Shown here piece after piece: positions 44,641 to 54,300 of a stretch of 64,000 nucleotides of DNA. The notes under the pieces are model-generated. The model saw only the letters and a program-made list of their open reading frames with translations. It ran no database searches and was not told the origin of the DNA. The DNA comes from Saprospiraceae bacterium (GTDB lineage: Bacteria; Bacteroidota; Bacteroidia; Chitinophagales; Saprospiraceae): NCBI GenBank assembly GCA_021604865.1, contig BQJU01000032.1, positions 21,189 through 85,188 on the forward strand. Direction: 5' to 3'. Numbering within the stretch: position 1 is the stretch's first letter; each line of letters begins with the position of its first letter. The position numbers were made by a program, and so were the translations under genes.

Positions 44641-46158
44641 ATGATGAAAAAAATAATTCCAATAATACTGTCCCTTGTCATGCTGAGTGCCTGTGAGGAT
44701 GATTTAAACCTTACGCCTATCTCAGACGCGGGAAGCAACGGTTTTTACAATAATGCTGATGATTTTGAACAAGCTGTAAGTGGTATTTACGCAAGTTTTG
44801 GTGTACAAAACAACGCAGACTATCCCAGCCTGTATGTAATTATGGACGAATCCAGGTCTGATAATATTTACGCCCCTGGCCAGTCCGGTGTCCGGGACTG
44901 GAATGCAATCAATAATTTTCTGACCTCAATCTCTACCTTAGGGACGATTAAAAATGTCTGGAATGTCACCTTTAACGGCATTATGAGGGCGAATACCGTA
45001 TTGGATCAACTGATAGAAAAAAAGGGCGTAATTGAGGATCCCAACCTAAGTGTTCGGTTTGAAGCGGAAGCAAAATTCCTACGTGCCTATTTCTATTTTG
45101 ATCTGGTTAAATGGTTTGGAAAAGTTCCCATTTTCGATACGTTTGTTACCCCAACGGAAGCCCTTTCAATAGGAAGAAGTTCCGTTGCTGAAGTATACGA
45201 CCTTATTATTTCTGACCTGGAATTTGCCATTAATAATCTGCCAGAATCGTATGGTGGAGCAGATAAAGGGAGAGCCACTTCATTGGCAGCCAAAGGTATC
45301 TTAGCCCGCGTCTACCTTACCAGGTCTGGGCCAAAACTTCATCCAGATGGGCCCTGTCTGAGCACCAACGAGTATCAACAGGCACTTGATCTGCTGAATG
45401 ACATTATTGGAAGCCAAAAATTTTCCATGGCCGATGATTTTTCAGCAATCTTTGATTATGATAATGAAGGGAATTCCGAAATAGTATGGGACTTACAGTT
45501 TATCGGTGGCGGTATCGGTGCTGGTGGTTACTTCCCTACGGAATATTATGACGAGGGCTGGGCACGTATCAACCTTCCTTTCCCTGGTGGAAACCCAGGA
45601 GATGGTAGTAAAAGAGTCTCGGAAGATCTCCTGAATTCTTATGAAGAAGGTGATCTTCGGGTAGAGCCTACCTTTCTAATTGGATACGTTGGAGATAGTG
45701 GTGACAACATTGATGCTAAATTTTATGACAAATTTATGAACACAACCAAGGCCGGTGGCGATCGTTTTGACTGGTCTCTCAACTACCCGGTTTTACGCTT
45801 TACCGATGTTTTAATGTTGAAAGCCGAATGTATTCTGCAGGGTGCTTCTGGTAATCAAAGTGAGGTTGACGATATCGTTAATGCCGTGCGAGATAGAGCA
45901 GGACTAGGCATGGTTTCTAATGTCACGCTGGAAACATTGATGGAAGAAAGAAGAAGAGAATTTGCAGGAGAAAACCTTCGCTGGGACGACTTGGTCAGAA
46001 CAGGTATGGTCATTGACGTCATGAATAATTATATTACTAATGAGGACAATTCCGGAAAAATGCTGCAGGTGTCCAACAATTCCATTATCTATCCTATCCC
46101 ACAGGATCAGCTGGATGTGAAGGAAGGTCTGTATCAACAGAATCCGGGCTATTTATAG
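44641..46158 (+). CDS. SusD/RagB family glycan-binding lipoprotein
   Basis: The 505 aa product is a lipoprotein: MMKKIIPIILSLVMLSAC with the lipobox cysteine at 18 followed by acidic residues (EDD), a surface-export signal in Bacteroidota. The SusD fold is seen in AKFLRAYFYFDLVKWFGKVP, GRATSLAAKGILARVYL and the C-terminal RFTDVLMLKAE and ERRREFAGENLRWDDLVRTG. It binds oligosaccharide at the cell surface and closes over the SusC partner encoded 19 nt upstream. Length is typical. The first of two adjacent ATG codons is used here. A very stable hairpin begins 21 nt after the stop, which may separate high expression of susCD from the downstream genes. Confidence 0.96.
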   Translation: MMKKIIPIILSLVMLSACEDDLNLTPISDAGSNGFYNNADDFEQAVSGIYASFGVQNNADYPSLYVIMDESRSDNIYAPGQSGVRDWNAINNFLTSISTLGTIKNVWNVTFNGIMRANTVLDQLIEKKGVIEDPNLSVRFEAEAKFLRAYFYFDLVKWFGKVPIFDTFVTPTEALSIGRSSVAEVYDLIISDLEFAINNLPESYGGADKGRATSLAAKGILARVYLTRSGPKLHPDGPCLSTNEYQQALDLLNDIIGSQKFSMADDFSAIFDYDNEGNSEIVWDLQFIGGGIGAGGYFPTEYYDEGWARINLPFPGGNPGDGSKRVSEDLLNSYEEGDLRVEPTFLIGYVGDSGDNIDAKFYDKFMNTTKAGGDRFDWSLNYPVLRFTDVLMLKAECILQGASGNQSEVDDIVNAVRDRAGLGMVSNVTLETLMEERRREFAGENLRWDDLVRTGMVIDVMNNYITNEDNSGKMLQVSNNSIIYPIPQDQLDVKEGLYQQNPGYL

Positions 46159-46178
46159 GAAAAATTTACGAGTTGGTT

Positions 46179-46240
46179 ACATGAGTCATTCCGAATTTTT
46201 TGGCAATTAAAAAGGCTAAGAAATTTGGGATGGCTCATGT
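46179..46240 (+). terminator. 26 bp RNA hairpin downstream of susD (attenuator or 3' stabiliser)
   Basis: Positions 46179-46204 pair without a break to 46215-46240 around a 10 nt loop: 21 Watson-Crick pairs and 5 G-U pairs in plus-strand RNA. On the minus strand those five would be A-C mismatches, so the structure favours RNA from this strand. No long T tract follows. It probably protects susCD mRNA or reduces read-through into the enzyme genes. Confidence 0.8.
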
Positions 46241-46359
46241 TTAAGCATGTGGAATTAATAACCGTCCGATTTCGATAGGCTAGCGATTTTGCTTCCAATC
46301 TGCTTTTCTGCAAAAGCTTCGTCAGTATACGGAAGGTGAATAGCTTATCTCGACATTTC

Positions 46360-46374
46360 GTCGGGATTCCCGAC
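46360..46374. promoter_or_regulatory. 15 bp perfect palindrome upstream of rhaM
   Basis: GTCGGGA-T-TCCCGAC, two 7 bp arms around one base, 41 bp before the rhaM start. It could be an operator or a small hairpin. Only its symmetry supports it. Confidence 0.3.
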
Positions 46375-46415
46375 ACTAGCCAGCCACAACGGTTCTCAAA
46401 ATTATTGGAAATACA

Positions 46416-46730
46416 ATGCATCGGAATGCTTTCAAAATGAAACTCAAGCCCGGCTTTGAAGCTGAATATAAAAAGCGGCATGATGAAATTTGGCCGGAAT
46501 TAACAGCTATTCTTTCGGAAGCAGGTATCCACGACTATTCCATATTTTTGGATGAAGAAACATTAACTCTTTTTGCCTTTCAGAAACTGGACGATGAATA
46601 CAACGAGCGTAGTATCCCAAACAATCCTATTGTAAAAAAATGGTGGACCTATATGGCTGACATCATGGAAACCAATCCTGATCATTCCCCACTGGTGGCT
46701 TCACTCACCGAGGTTTTTCACCTGGATTGA
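46416..46730 (+). CDS. rhaM: L-rhamnose mutarotase
   Basis: A 104 aa protein interconverting the alpha and beta anomers of L-rhamnose in the cytoplasm, so that freed rhamnose can enter catabolism. The family pattern is complete: FKMKLKPGFEAEYKKRHDEI with the catalytic-type His22, then WPEL, GIHDYSIFLD, LFAFQKLDDE and WWTYMADIMETNPDHSP. The length is typical of the family. The start gives MHRNAFKMKL, matching the usual N-terminus. This gene is direct evidence that rhamnose is a product of this locus, in agreement with the GH106 gene nearby. It follows susD after a 257 bp gap with a hairpin. Confidence 0.95.
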   Translation: MHRNAFKMKLKPGFEAEYKKRHDEIWPELTAILSEAGIHDYSIFLDEETLTLFAFQKLDDEYNERSIPNNPIVKKWWTYMADIMETNPDHSPLVASLTEVFHLD

Positions 46731-46789
46731 AATTTGGAGGTCACGTTTCATTTGGTTTAACCGGCAAGCACGTTAGAAAATCCAGCACA

Positions 46790-47074
46790 ATGAGATTCAA
46801 CAGTATACCTTTCCTTTTTTTTGCACTTTGGGTGGTTCTTATCGATTGCAAGGCAGCGATTTGGCTCCCTGATGTAATTGATGACAATATGGTCCTTCAA
46901 CGAGGACAGCCAGTGCCCATCTGGGGACAAGCTGATCCCGGTGAAACAATACAGGTCCGTTTCAATGGGCAAATCAAGAAAACAACTACAGGTAAAAACG
47001 GACATTGGAAAGTCTCGTTGGACCCTCTAGTAGCCAATTCAAATCCGACAATGATGGCTACAGGTAAAAGATAA
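46790..47074 (+). pseudogene. N-terminal fragment of a sialate O-acetylesterase-like gene
   Basis: Starting at the ATG at 46790 the frame gives a signal peptide (MRFNSIPFLFFALWVVLIDC) and then LPDVIDDNMVLQRGQPVPIW and GQADPGETIQVRFNGQ, the hallmark first beta domain of sialate-O-acetylesterase-like SGNH enzymes of several hundred residues. The frame stops after 94 codons (ATGKR stop), just where the catalytic domain should begin; no GQSNM motif exists downstream. The catalytic part has been deleted, since the next gene begins 42 nt later. An in-frame ATG at 46727 overlaps the rhaM stop but lacks a signal at the right place. The remnant suggests the glycan was once handled with another deacetylase. 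Confidence 0.85.
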
Positions 47075-47116
47075 AATTAATTAATGCCTCCATAGCAGGC
47101 CCATAAGAGGAGTATA

Positions 47117-48343
47117 ATGAACAAGCTAAAAATATCTTTATCAGCTCTTATCATTTTTCTGATTTTTAATTCATTACCCGGTCAGGTTCCCATACTTGAA
47201 ACCGGCAGTCAAACGCCCATGCCAAAGGAGTGGATCGATAAAGACACAGGACACAAACTGAAGCGAATTTCTGAGGGCAACACCAGCAATCGCAGTTTTT
47301 ATTTCCACAATAATCCTTTTCTTAAAGCAAAGGATGGCATAGGTGATTTAATGATTTATTATGGATCAACAGAGGATGACAATCGCCAGCTCTTTTCCCT
47401 AAATCTTGAAACAATGGAGTCGGTGCAATTGACCCATCATCCCGACCGGAAATCCGGTGAGATCGTAGGAAAAAACCGCAGAGAGGTCTTCTACCAAATT
47501 CAGGACAGTGTCTTTGCTACCCATATTGACAAACAAAGCACTCGATTGGTCTACGTTTTTACGGATGATTTCAAAGCACATATAACCACACTAAATGCCG
47601 ATGAGACTAAATTGGCAGGTACGTGGGCAGGACCAGAAAAACGAGCCATTCTTGAAAAATATCCGGCCAAAGGCGATTTTTTCAACCGGATCTTCGAGGC
47701 CAAAATCCCACATACCTTATTCACCGTTGACATTGAAACCGGAGAGCTACAAAAGATCCATACTGAAAACACCTGGCTGGGGCATATTCAATTCTCGACC
47801 ACTGATCCCGATATACTCATGTTTTGCCATGAAGGTCCCTGGCACGAGGTGGATCGTATTTGGAATATTGACATCCAAACCAAGGCTATAAAAAAAGTCC
47901 ACGAACGCAGTGTCCACAGGGAAATTGCCGGCCATGAATTCTGGAGCTGGGATGGAAAAACTATTTGGTATGATCTACAAATTCCAAGGGGAGAAACCTT
48001 CTATCTAGCAGGGTATAAAATTAAAAATGGCAAGAAAACGCGTTATCAAATGGATCGAAACGAATGGTCCATTCATTTCAATATTTCTCCTGATCAAAAA
48101 CTTTTTTGTGGTGATGGTGGCAATCCTACCCAAGTAGCCAAGGCAGAAGATGGCATGTGGATTTATCTCTTCAAGCCGAAAAAAAACCGACTCAAATCAA
48201 CAAAACTGGTCAATATGAAACACCACGAGTATCGTCTGGAGCCAAATGTTCACTTTTCACCGGATGGCAAATGGATCATTTTTCGCGCCAATTTTGAAGG
48301 GGAAAGCCAGATCTATGCAGTGGAAATACAAAAAAGTAAATAG
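47117..48343 (+). CDS. Exported PL22-like (oligogalacturonate lyase family) protein
   Basis: The 408 aa product has a signal peptide (about 1-22). The rest is a beta-propeller of the oligogalacturonate lyase family: KRISEGNTSNRSFYFHNNPF, TWLGHIQFSTTDPDILMFCH, GPWHEVDRIW, DRNEWSIHFNISPDQKLFCG and LEPNVHFSPDGKWIIFRANF appear in the usual order, and the His residues are candidates for the metal site. PL22 enzymes cleave short uronic-acid oligomers by beta-elimination, leaving a 4,5-unsaturated end. GH105 encoded downstream removes such ends, a good functional match. Since this form is exported and sits with sulfatases, its substrate may differ from galacturonan. An AGAGGAG just upstream is one of the few Shine-Dalgarno-like sites here. 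Confidence 0.85.
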   Translation: MNKLKISLSALIIFLIFNSLPGQVPILETGSQTPMPKEWIDKDTGHKLKRISEGNTSNRSFYFHNNPFLKAKDGIGDLMIYYGSTEDDNRQLFSLNLETMESVQLTHHPDRKSGEIVGKNRREVFYQIQDSVFATHIDKQSTRLVYVFTDDFKAHITTLNADETKLAGTWAGPEKRAILEKYPAKGDFFNRIFEAKIPHTLFTVDIETGELQKIHTENTWLGHIQFSTTDPDILMFCHEGPWHEVDRIWNIDIQTKAIKKVHERSVHREIAGHEFWSWDGKTIWYDLQIPRGETFYLAGYKIKNGKKTRYQMDRNEWSIHFNISPDQKLFCGDGGNPTQVAKAEDGMWIYLFKPKKNRLKSTKLVNMKHHEYRLEPNVHFSPDGKWIIFRANFEGESQIYAVEIQKSK

Positions 48344-48377
48344 CTATTCTTCATCTTAACAACATGACTTTAGTAGA

Positions 48378-51323
48378 ATGAAAATAATTACACCACCTCT
48401 TTTTTGCTTTTTGCTTTTGATTGGCTCACTCTCACTGGTTTCTTGCCAGGAGTCCGTAACGGATCAAATTGATTGGCCGGAGATCACCCATGAAACAAAG
48501 CCATGGACCCGCTGGTGGTGGCAGGGAAATAGCGTTACCAAAGCGGGTATCACCGCAGAATTGGAAGCCTATCAGAAAGCGGGATTGGGCGGTCTGGAAT
48601 TAACGCCAATCTATGGTGTAATCGGTGAAGAAGACCAATTTATTGACTATTTATCGCCGGAATGGATGGAGATGCTGGTCTTTACATTGCAGGAAGCTGA
48701 ACGGCTTGGGCTCGGCATTGATATGGCCAATGGAACGGGATGGCCTTTTGGCGGACCGTGGGTGACGGAGACCGATGCCTGTAAATATATGGCACAGAAA
48801 AAATATCAATTAACCGAAGGAGAGAGCCTGAAAGAAGCAATTGTTTTCCAACAGGAGTCCTTTGTCAGGGCAGTTCCCAATCAGGTTTATCAACTACGTG
48901 GAATCTACAAAGAAGAAAGTGTAACCCCTGCGGTAAAACAAGTAGAGAAAAGGGCCAATCAAAAGCCATTGAAAGTCGAAGATCTAGTTGAACCGGTTGC
49001 CAATAACAAAGATCTTCAGGCGCTGGCCCTTGACCAGGTAAGGTTTAAAAAAATGCTACCGCTCCAATCCTTAATGGCTTATTCTGATCAGGGCGAAACG
49101 CTAGATCTCAAGGAAAAAGTAGATAAAAATGGACAATTAAACTGGAAAGCGCCAAAGGGAAACTGGACCCTATATGCCATTTTTCAGGGTTGGCATGGGA
49201 AAATGGTAGAGCGTGCGGCTCCAGGTGGAGAAGGCAATGTAATCGACCACTTTTCAACCGATGCCATTCGGAATTACCTGACCCGATTTGACAGTGCATT
49301 TGCAGGTAATGATATCAGCACTTTAAGGGCTTTTTTTAATGACAGCTACGAGGTTGACGATGCACGAGGACAATCCAACTGGACGCCAAAAATAATTGAA
49401 GCATTTCAAAAAAGGCACGGTTATGATTTACAACAGCATTGGCCAGCCTTGTTTGGAGATGATACTAAAGAGAAGAATAAGCGGGTACTATCCGATTATC
49501 GGGAAACTATTTCCGATCTGATTTTAGAAACCTTTACCAGCGAATGGGGAGAATGGGCAAGAAAGCGTGGGGCGATCGTCCGGAATCAGGCACATGGATC
49601 ACCGGCCAACATTCTTGACCTCTATGCCGCTTCCGACATTCCGGAAACCGAAGGCACGGATATTTTGCGCATCAAATTTGCGACCTCAGCCGCTCACGTT
49701 TCCGGTAAAAAACTGGTTGCCTCAGAATCTGCAACTTGGCTAGATGAACACTTTTTGTCTAATCTTTCTGATTTAAAAGAAAATCTGGACCGATACCTTG
49801 TCAATGGAGTCAACCATGTTTTCTACCATGGTACCTGCTATTCTCCACCTGGTGAGGAATGGCCTGGTCGGCTGTTTTATGCTGCTATACATGCTAATCC
49901 GAGAAATCCCCTTTGGCAAGATTTTCCGGCATTGAACCAGTATGTTACCCGCACCCAATCCTTCCTACAGTCCGGAATACCCGACAATGATGTTCTGCTC
50001 TATTTCCCGGCTTATGATCGATTTGCCTCACCAGGCCCTGAAGTCCTCGAGCATTTCGATGGACATGGCCCGACATTGGAAGGTACCAATGTTGAAACCA
50101 ATGCTAACCTTCTTCAAAAGCAAGGTTATGCTTATGATTTTATTTCTGATCGTCAAATTCAACAACTCGCTATCAACAATGGGAATCTGGAAACCGGTGG
50201 AACGGCTTACCAGACCTTGGTAATACCAGAATGCCAGTACATTCCGCTTCCTTCCTTTGAAAAACTAATGGAGCTGGCCAAAGGCGGAGCTACAATTCTG
50301 GTGCATAGAGCATTGCCAACCAGTGTTCCCGGGCTAGGCAATTTAGAAGAACGCAAACGCCAATACCAGGCCATTTTGGATCAGCTCAAACCGGTAGAGA
50401 TAGCCAACGGAATGAAGGAGGCTAAAATGGGAACCGGCGTTTTTTTAATTGGTGACAACCTGGATCAATTATTGGTACAGGCCAAAGTTAAAAAAGAGGA
50501 ATTGGTCAATAATGGCCTCGCCTATACCCGTCGTACAAATGAAAATGGGCCCTTCTATTTTATCACCAATTGGTCAGAGAAAACAATTGACGGATGGATT
50601 CCCCTACAGACAGCTACCAAGGCGATTGCCCTGTATGACCCTCTGAGTGGAACGAAAGGCTTTGCAAAAACCCGGCTTTCAACGGACGGAGGAATAGAAG
50701 TTTATCTTCAACTATCACAAGGCAGTTCCATCATTTTACAAACTTTCCAAACTGCTTCTAAAGGAACACCCTGGACTTATTATGAAAAAACGGGACCCCC
50801 CATTTCCCTAGACGATACCTGGAACCTGGCTTTCATTGATGGTGGTCCCGAAAAACCCGAAGCATTAGCAGGTATTACACTCAGTTCCTGGACAGATTTA
50901 CCAGGAGAAGCTTTCAAAAATTTCTCTGGTACTGCTCGCTACAGCATCTCCTTCCCAATGCCTGAAGGGGATCATTCTGGTTGGCTTTTGAATTTGGGAG
51001 AAGTTCACGAAAGTGCTTCCGTGCACCTCAATGGTGAGTTAATTGGCACTTTGATTGGCCCTGACTATCAGATCTTTATCCCTAAAGAATTAACACAAGA
51101 AAGCAATACCCTAGAAATAGAAGTGTCCAATCTGATGGCCAACCGCATTGCTGATCTGGACCGGAGAGGGGTGCCCTGGAAAAAGTTTTATAATGTAAAC
51201 TTTCCAGCCCGGAGAAGAGAGAACCTAGGCAAATATGGCTTATTTGATACATCTGGTTGGAAGGTATTGTCTTCAGGCTTGATTGGTCCGGTGACCCTTA
51301 CGCCTGTATCAATAATGGATTGA
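48378..51323 (+). CDS. GH106 family alpha-L-rhamnosidase-like lipoprotein
   Basis: The 981 aa product begins with a lipobox (LIGSLSLVSC, Cys24). The catalytic TIM barrel carries family landmarks: TRWWWQGNSVTKAGITAELE, GLGGLELTPIYG, LGIDMANGTGWPFGGPWV, DDARGQSNWTPKI, NQAHGSPANILDLYAASDIP followed by ETEG, and KKLVASESATWLDEHF, then HVFYHGTCYSPPGEEWPG. The C-terminal 140 residues form a galactose-binding-like beta domain (WLLNLGEVHESASVHLNGEL). GH106 removes terminal alpha-L-rhamnose from pectic or ulvan-type oligosaccharides. Two acidic residues in the E-T-E-G and ASES regions are plausible catalytic groups, but I did not map them to a solved structure. The rhaM gene in the same locus supports the product. 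Confidence 0.9.
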   Translation: MKIITPPLFCFLLLIGSLSLVSCQESVTDQIDWPEITHETKPWTRWWWQGNSVTKAGITAELEAYQKAGLGGLELTPIYGVIGEEDQFIDYLSPEWMEMLVFTLQEAERLGLGIDMANGTGWPFGGPWVTETDACKYMAQKKYQLTEGESLKEAIVFQQESFVRAVPNQVYQLRGIYKEESVTPAVKQVEKRANQKPLKVEDLVEPVANNKDLQALALDQVRFKKMLPLQSLMAYSDQGETLDLKEKVDKNGQLNWKAPKGNWTLYAIFQGWHGKMVERAAPGGEGNVIDHFSTDAIRNYLTRFDSAFAGNDISTLRAFFNDSYEVDDARGQSNWTPKIIEAFQKRHGYDLQQHWPALFGDDTKEKNKRVLSDYRETISDLILETFTSEWGEWARKRGAIVRNQAHGSPANILDLYAASDIPETEGTDILRIKFATSAAHVSGKKLVASESATWLDEHFLSNLSDLKENLDRYLVNGVNHVFYHGTCYSPPGEEWPGRLFYAAIHANPRNPLWQDFPALNQYVTRTQSFLQSGIPDNDVLLYFPAYDRFASPGPEVLEHFDGHGPTLEGTNVETNANLLQKQGYAYDFISDRQIQQLAINNGNLETGGTAYQTLVIPECQYIPLPSFEKLMELAKGGATILVHRALPTSVPGLGNLEERKRQYQAILDQLKPVEIANGMKEAKMGTGVFLIGDNLDQLLVQAKVKKEELVNNGLAYTRRTNENGPFYFITNWSEKTIDGWIPLQTATKAIALYDPLSGTKGFAKTRLSTDGGIEVYLQLSQGSSIILQTFQTASKGTPWTYYEKTGPPISLDDTWNLAFIDGGPEKPEALAGITLSSWTDLPGEAFKNFSGTARYSISFPMPEGDHSGWLLNLGEVHESASVHLNGELIGTLIGPDYQIFIPKELTQESNTLEIEVSNLMANRIADLDRRGVPWKKFYNVNFPARRRENLGKYGLFDTSGWKVLSSGLIGPVTLTPVSIMD

Positions 51324-51350
51324 TTCATTAAAAAATCTGAAGTAATACTT

Positions 51351-54300
51351 ATGTTTCAATTGCGTTTTTCCTACTTATCATTAGCTGGCCTGGCTATTTT
51401 TCTTTTGGGTTTTGCAACCTCCATTCAGGGGCAGAACCAAGGGAATCATAAATACTGGCACGGCATAGAACGATCTATTCGTTACCAGCCTGAAGAGGAA
51501 GCTATTGTCATTCGCAATGGAGAACGCAGATTCAATCGCGCTTTATACGGGGCCAATACTGGTTTTCGGGTAGAGACCGGCGATCTGCCAGAATTTGCCC
51601 TTTATATGCCCAGAATGGGGGGTACGGTGCGGCTGGGCCTGATGACAGCTTCTGCCAGCAAATGGTTGATAGATGCAGACAGCATCCTCGCTCGCTACCA
51701 TCCGGGTACCATGAGTTATGAGATCAAAGATGCTTTGTTGGGCAGCGGAACTTTAAGCATAGAAGTTTTAGCCATGCATCAGGCGGAAGGGATCATCTTT
51801 CGCTGCAAATTTGATCAGGCGATACCAGGGGTAACCTTATTTTGGATGTATGGAGGTGTTTCCGATGAAAGATTCAATCGTGAGGGCGATATCGGAGCTG
51901 ATCCGGAATCAGTTTTTTATTTGACTGCTGAAAATTGCGCTGGCAATATTTATGAATTGGAAGACCATACTTTCCGTTTAAAATATAATTCACAAGACAA
52001 AAATTATCAGGGAGGCGCCAAACAAATTAAGGGCATTATTCCACCTGGTAGACACATGAAACAAGTAGACGCCTCTGTTCAAAACTCCCCAGCCTTGTGT
52101 TTTGCGTCTTCCAGATCAAAAACACCTGCCATTGCCGGTAAATTAAAGGCCGCGAGAGATTGGCAATATTTCCTCATTCATAATGCCAATGATGACTCTT
52201 CCTTTATTTATTCAGAGTTAGAGGAAACCTTTAAACAGGCTGATCAGCAACGGCGGGATATAGCTAACCGAGTGAAATTGGTCACTCCTGATATTTATAT
52301 CAATCCTCTAGGAGGGGCTTTGAGTATTGCAGCAGATGCAATCTGGGAAACCCCCGCCTATCATCATGGTGCCATTGCCTGGAGACAGCAACTCAATGGC
52401 TGGAGAGGGGCATACGTTGCCGATCCAATGGGCTGGCATGATCGTGCCCAAATGCATATCAGGGCTTATGCCAAATCCCAGCTAAGCCAACCGGAATCAG
52501 GACCAAACACTCCGGATATTTCCAGGAATTTTGCTCGACAAAAGGAAGAAATTGGAACAGCTATTTTCACAAAAGGTTACATAAGTAGATATCCGGATGG
52601 AGAACGGCTGCGCGCCCATCATTATGACATGAACCAGGTGTTTATCGATCAGGTACTTCGCCATTTCAACTGGACCGGAGACCTCGATTTTGTTCGGGAA
52701 ATGTGGCCTGTTCTACAACGCCACCTGGCCTGGGAAAAACGATGTTTTGACACAGACGGGGATGCCCTTTATGATGCCTATTGCAGCTTTTGGGCCAGTG
52801 ATGCCGTGCAATATAGTGGAGGTGGGGTGACACATGCTTCTGCCTACCACCATTACGCCAATACCCGAATGGCTCAATTGGCCCAGCTCATTGGTAAAAA
52901 CCCCGAACCTTACCTTCTTGAGGCGGCAAAAATAAAATTGGCTTTAAATCGGGAATTGTGGCTACCCGACAAAGGCTGTTTCGCCGAATTCAAGGATTTA
53001 CTTGGTTTACAACAACTGCATACTTCTCCTGGACTTTGGACCATTTACCACACTATAGATTCAGAAGTATCCGACCCTTTTCAAACCTTCCAGCTACTTC
53101 AATATATCGACCATGAAATCCCTCATATTCCTATAAGCGCTAAAGGGCTTCCAAGGGATGATTATTATACCCTTTCCACCACCAACTGGTTACCTTATAC
53201 CTGGTCTGTAAACAACGTTGCTTTAGCAGAAGTAATGCATACCGCCCTGGCCTATTGGCAGGGAGGAAGAAAAGAGACAGCCTTCCATTTGTGGAAAAGT
53301 GCCTTGATGGAAAGTATGTACCTCGGAGCAAGTCCAGGGTCAATCCAGCAATTATCATTTTACGATGCCATCCGCGGTGAATTATACCGCGATTTTGCCG
53401 ATCCGGTTGGCATGACCGCCCGTTCTTTGGTAGAAGGACTGTTTGGAATTACTCCGGATGCTTTAAATAAAGTACTGACAATCCGGCCTGGATTACCTCT
53501 AGATTGGGAATATGCCACTCTGGAGGTCCCGGATATTTCCTTCCATTTTGAACACAAAGGACAAATAGACCGATATTCTATCAAGCCTGACTTCAGCAAA
53601 AGAATGGACCTCAATTTATTGATTCCAGCCAGGTCCGCATCGGTACAAAGTGTCAAGGTGAATGGAAACATAGTGAAATGGACGAATGTCGAAGGGGCCA
53701 TTGGTTATCCCATGATCGCCATTACAACAACCGCAAAGGAACAATATGACATTGAGATTATTTGGAATGGTGATGCTGTTGAAACATTAGAGATTCCTCC
53801 TTCAACCATCATTAACGGGCAATTAGCAATAAATTGCGGTCATGCGGAAATCACGACTATTCACGACCCGCAGCACGTCTTCAAAACACACAAAATAGAA
53901 TCTGGGAAATTAGCGGCCAGTGTTGGGACCTCCACTGGTTGGAAAACTGTTTTTGCCAAGATGCAACAAGGAGCACTTTCCTGGTGGGAGCCGATGTGTT
54001 TTGTGGTGAACAATCCCATTGAAATTGAACCACTCCAACAACAAGCATCACAATCGCTGAACTTTCGGATTCGTAACAACACTGACTTTCCAGTCCAAGG
54101 CACCCTTTTTCTGGGCAAGGGCAATCGTGAAGCTTTACAGGATGTGTCAATAGCTGCTTATGAAACTTCCGAAGAGATAAGGCTAATTTCCCCAAACCTG
54201 GTTAGTGGAAGCAATCTCGTTCGATTTAAATGGGATAATCACAACTGGACAGAAAAAAAAGTTGTCAACTGGGAAATTAAAAACCAGCCATCTAAAAAGT

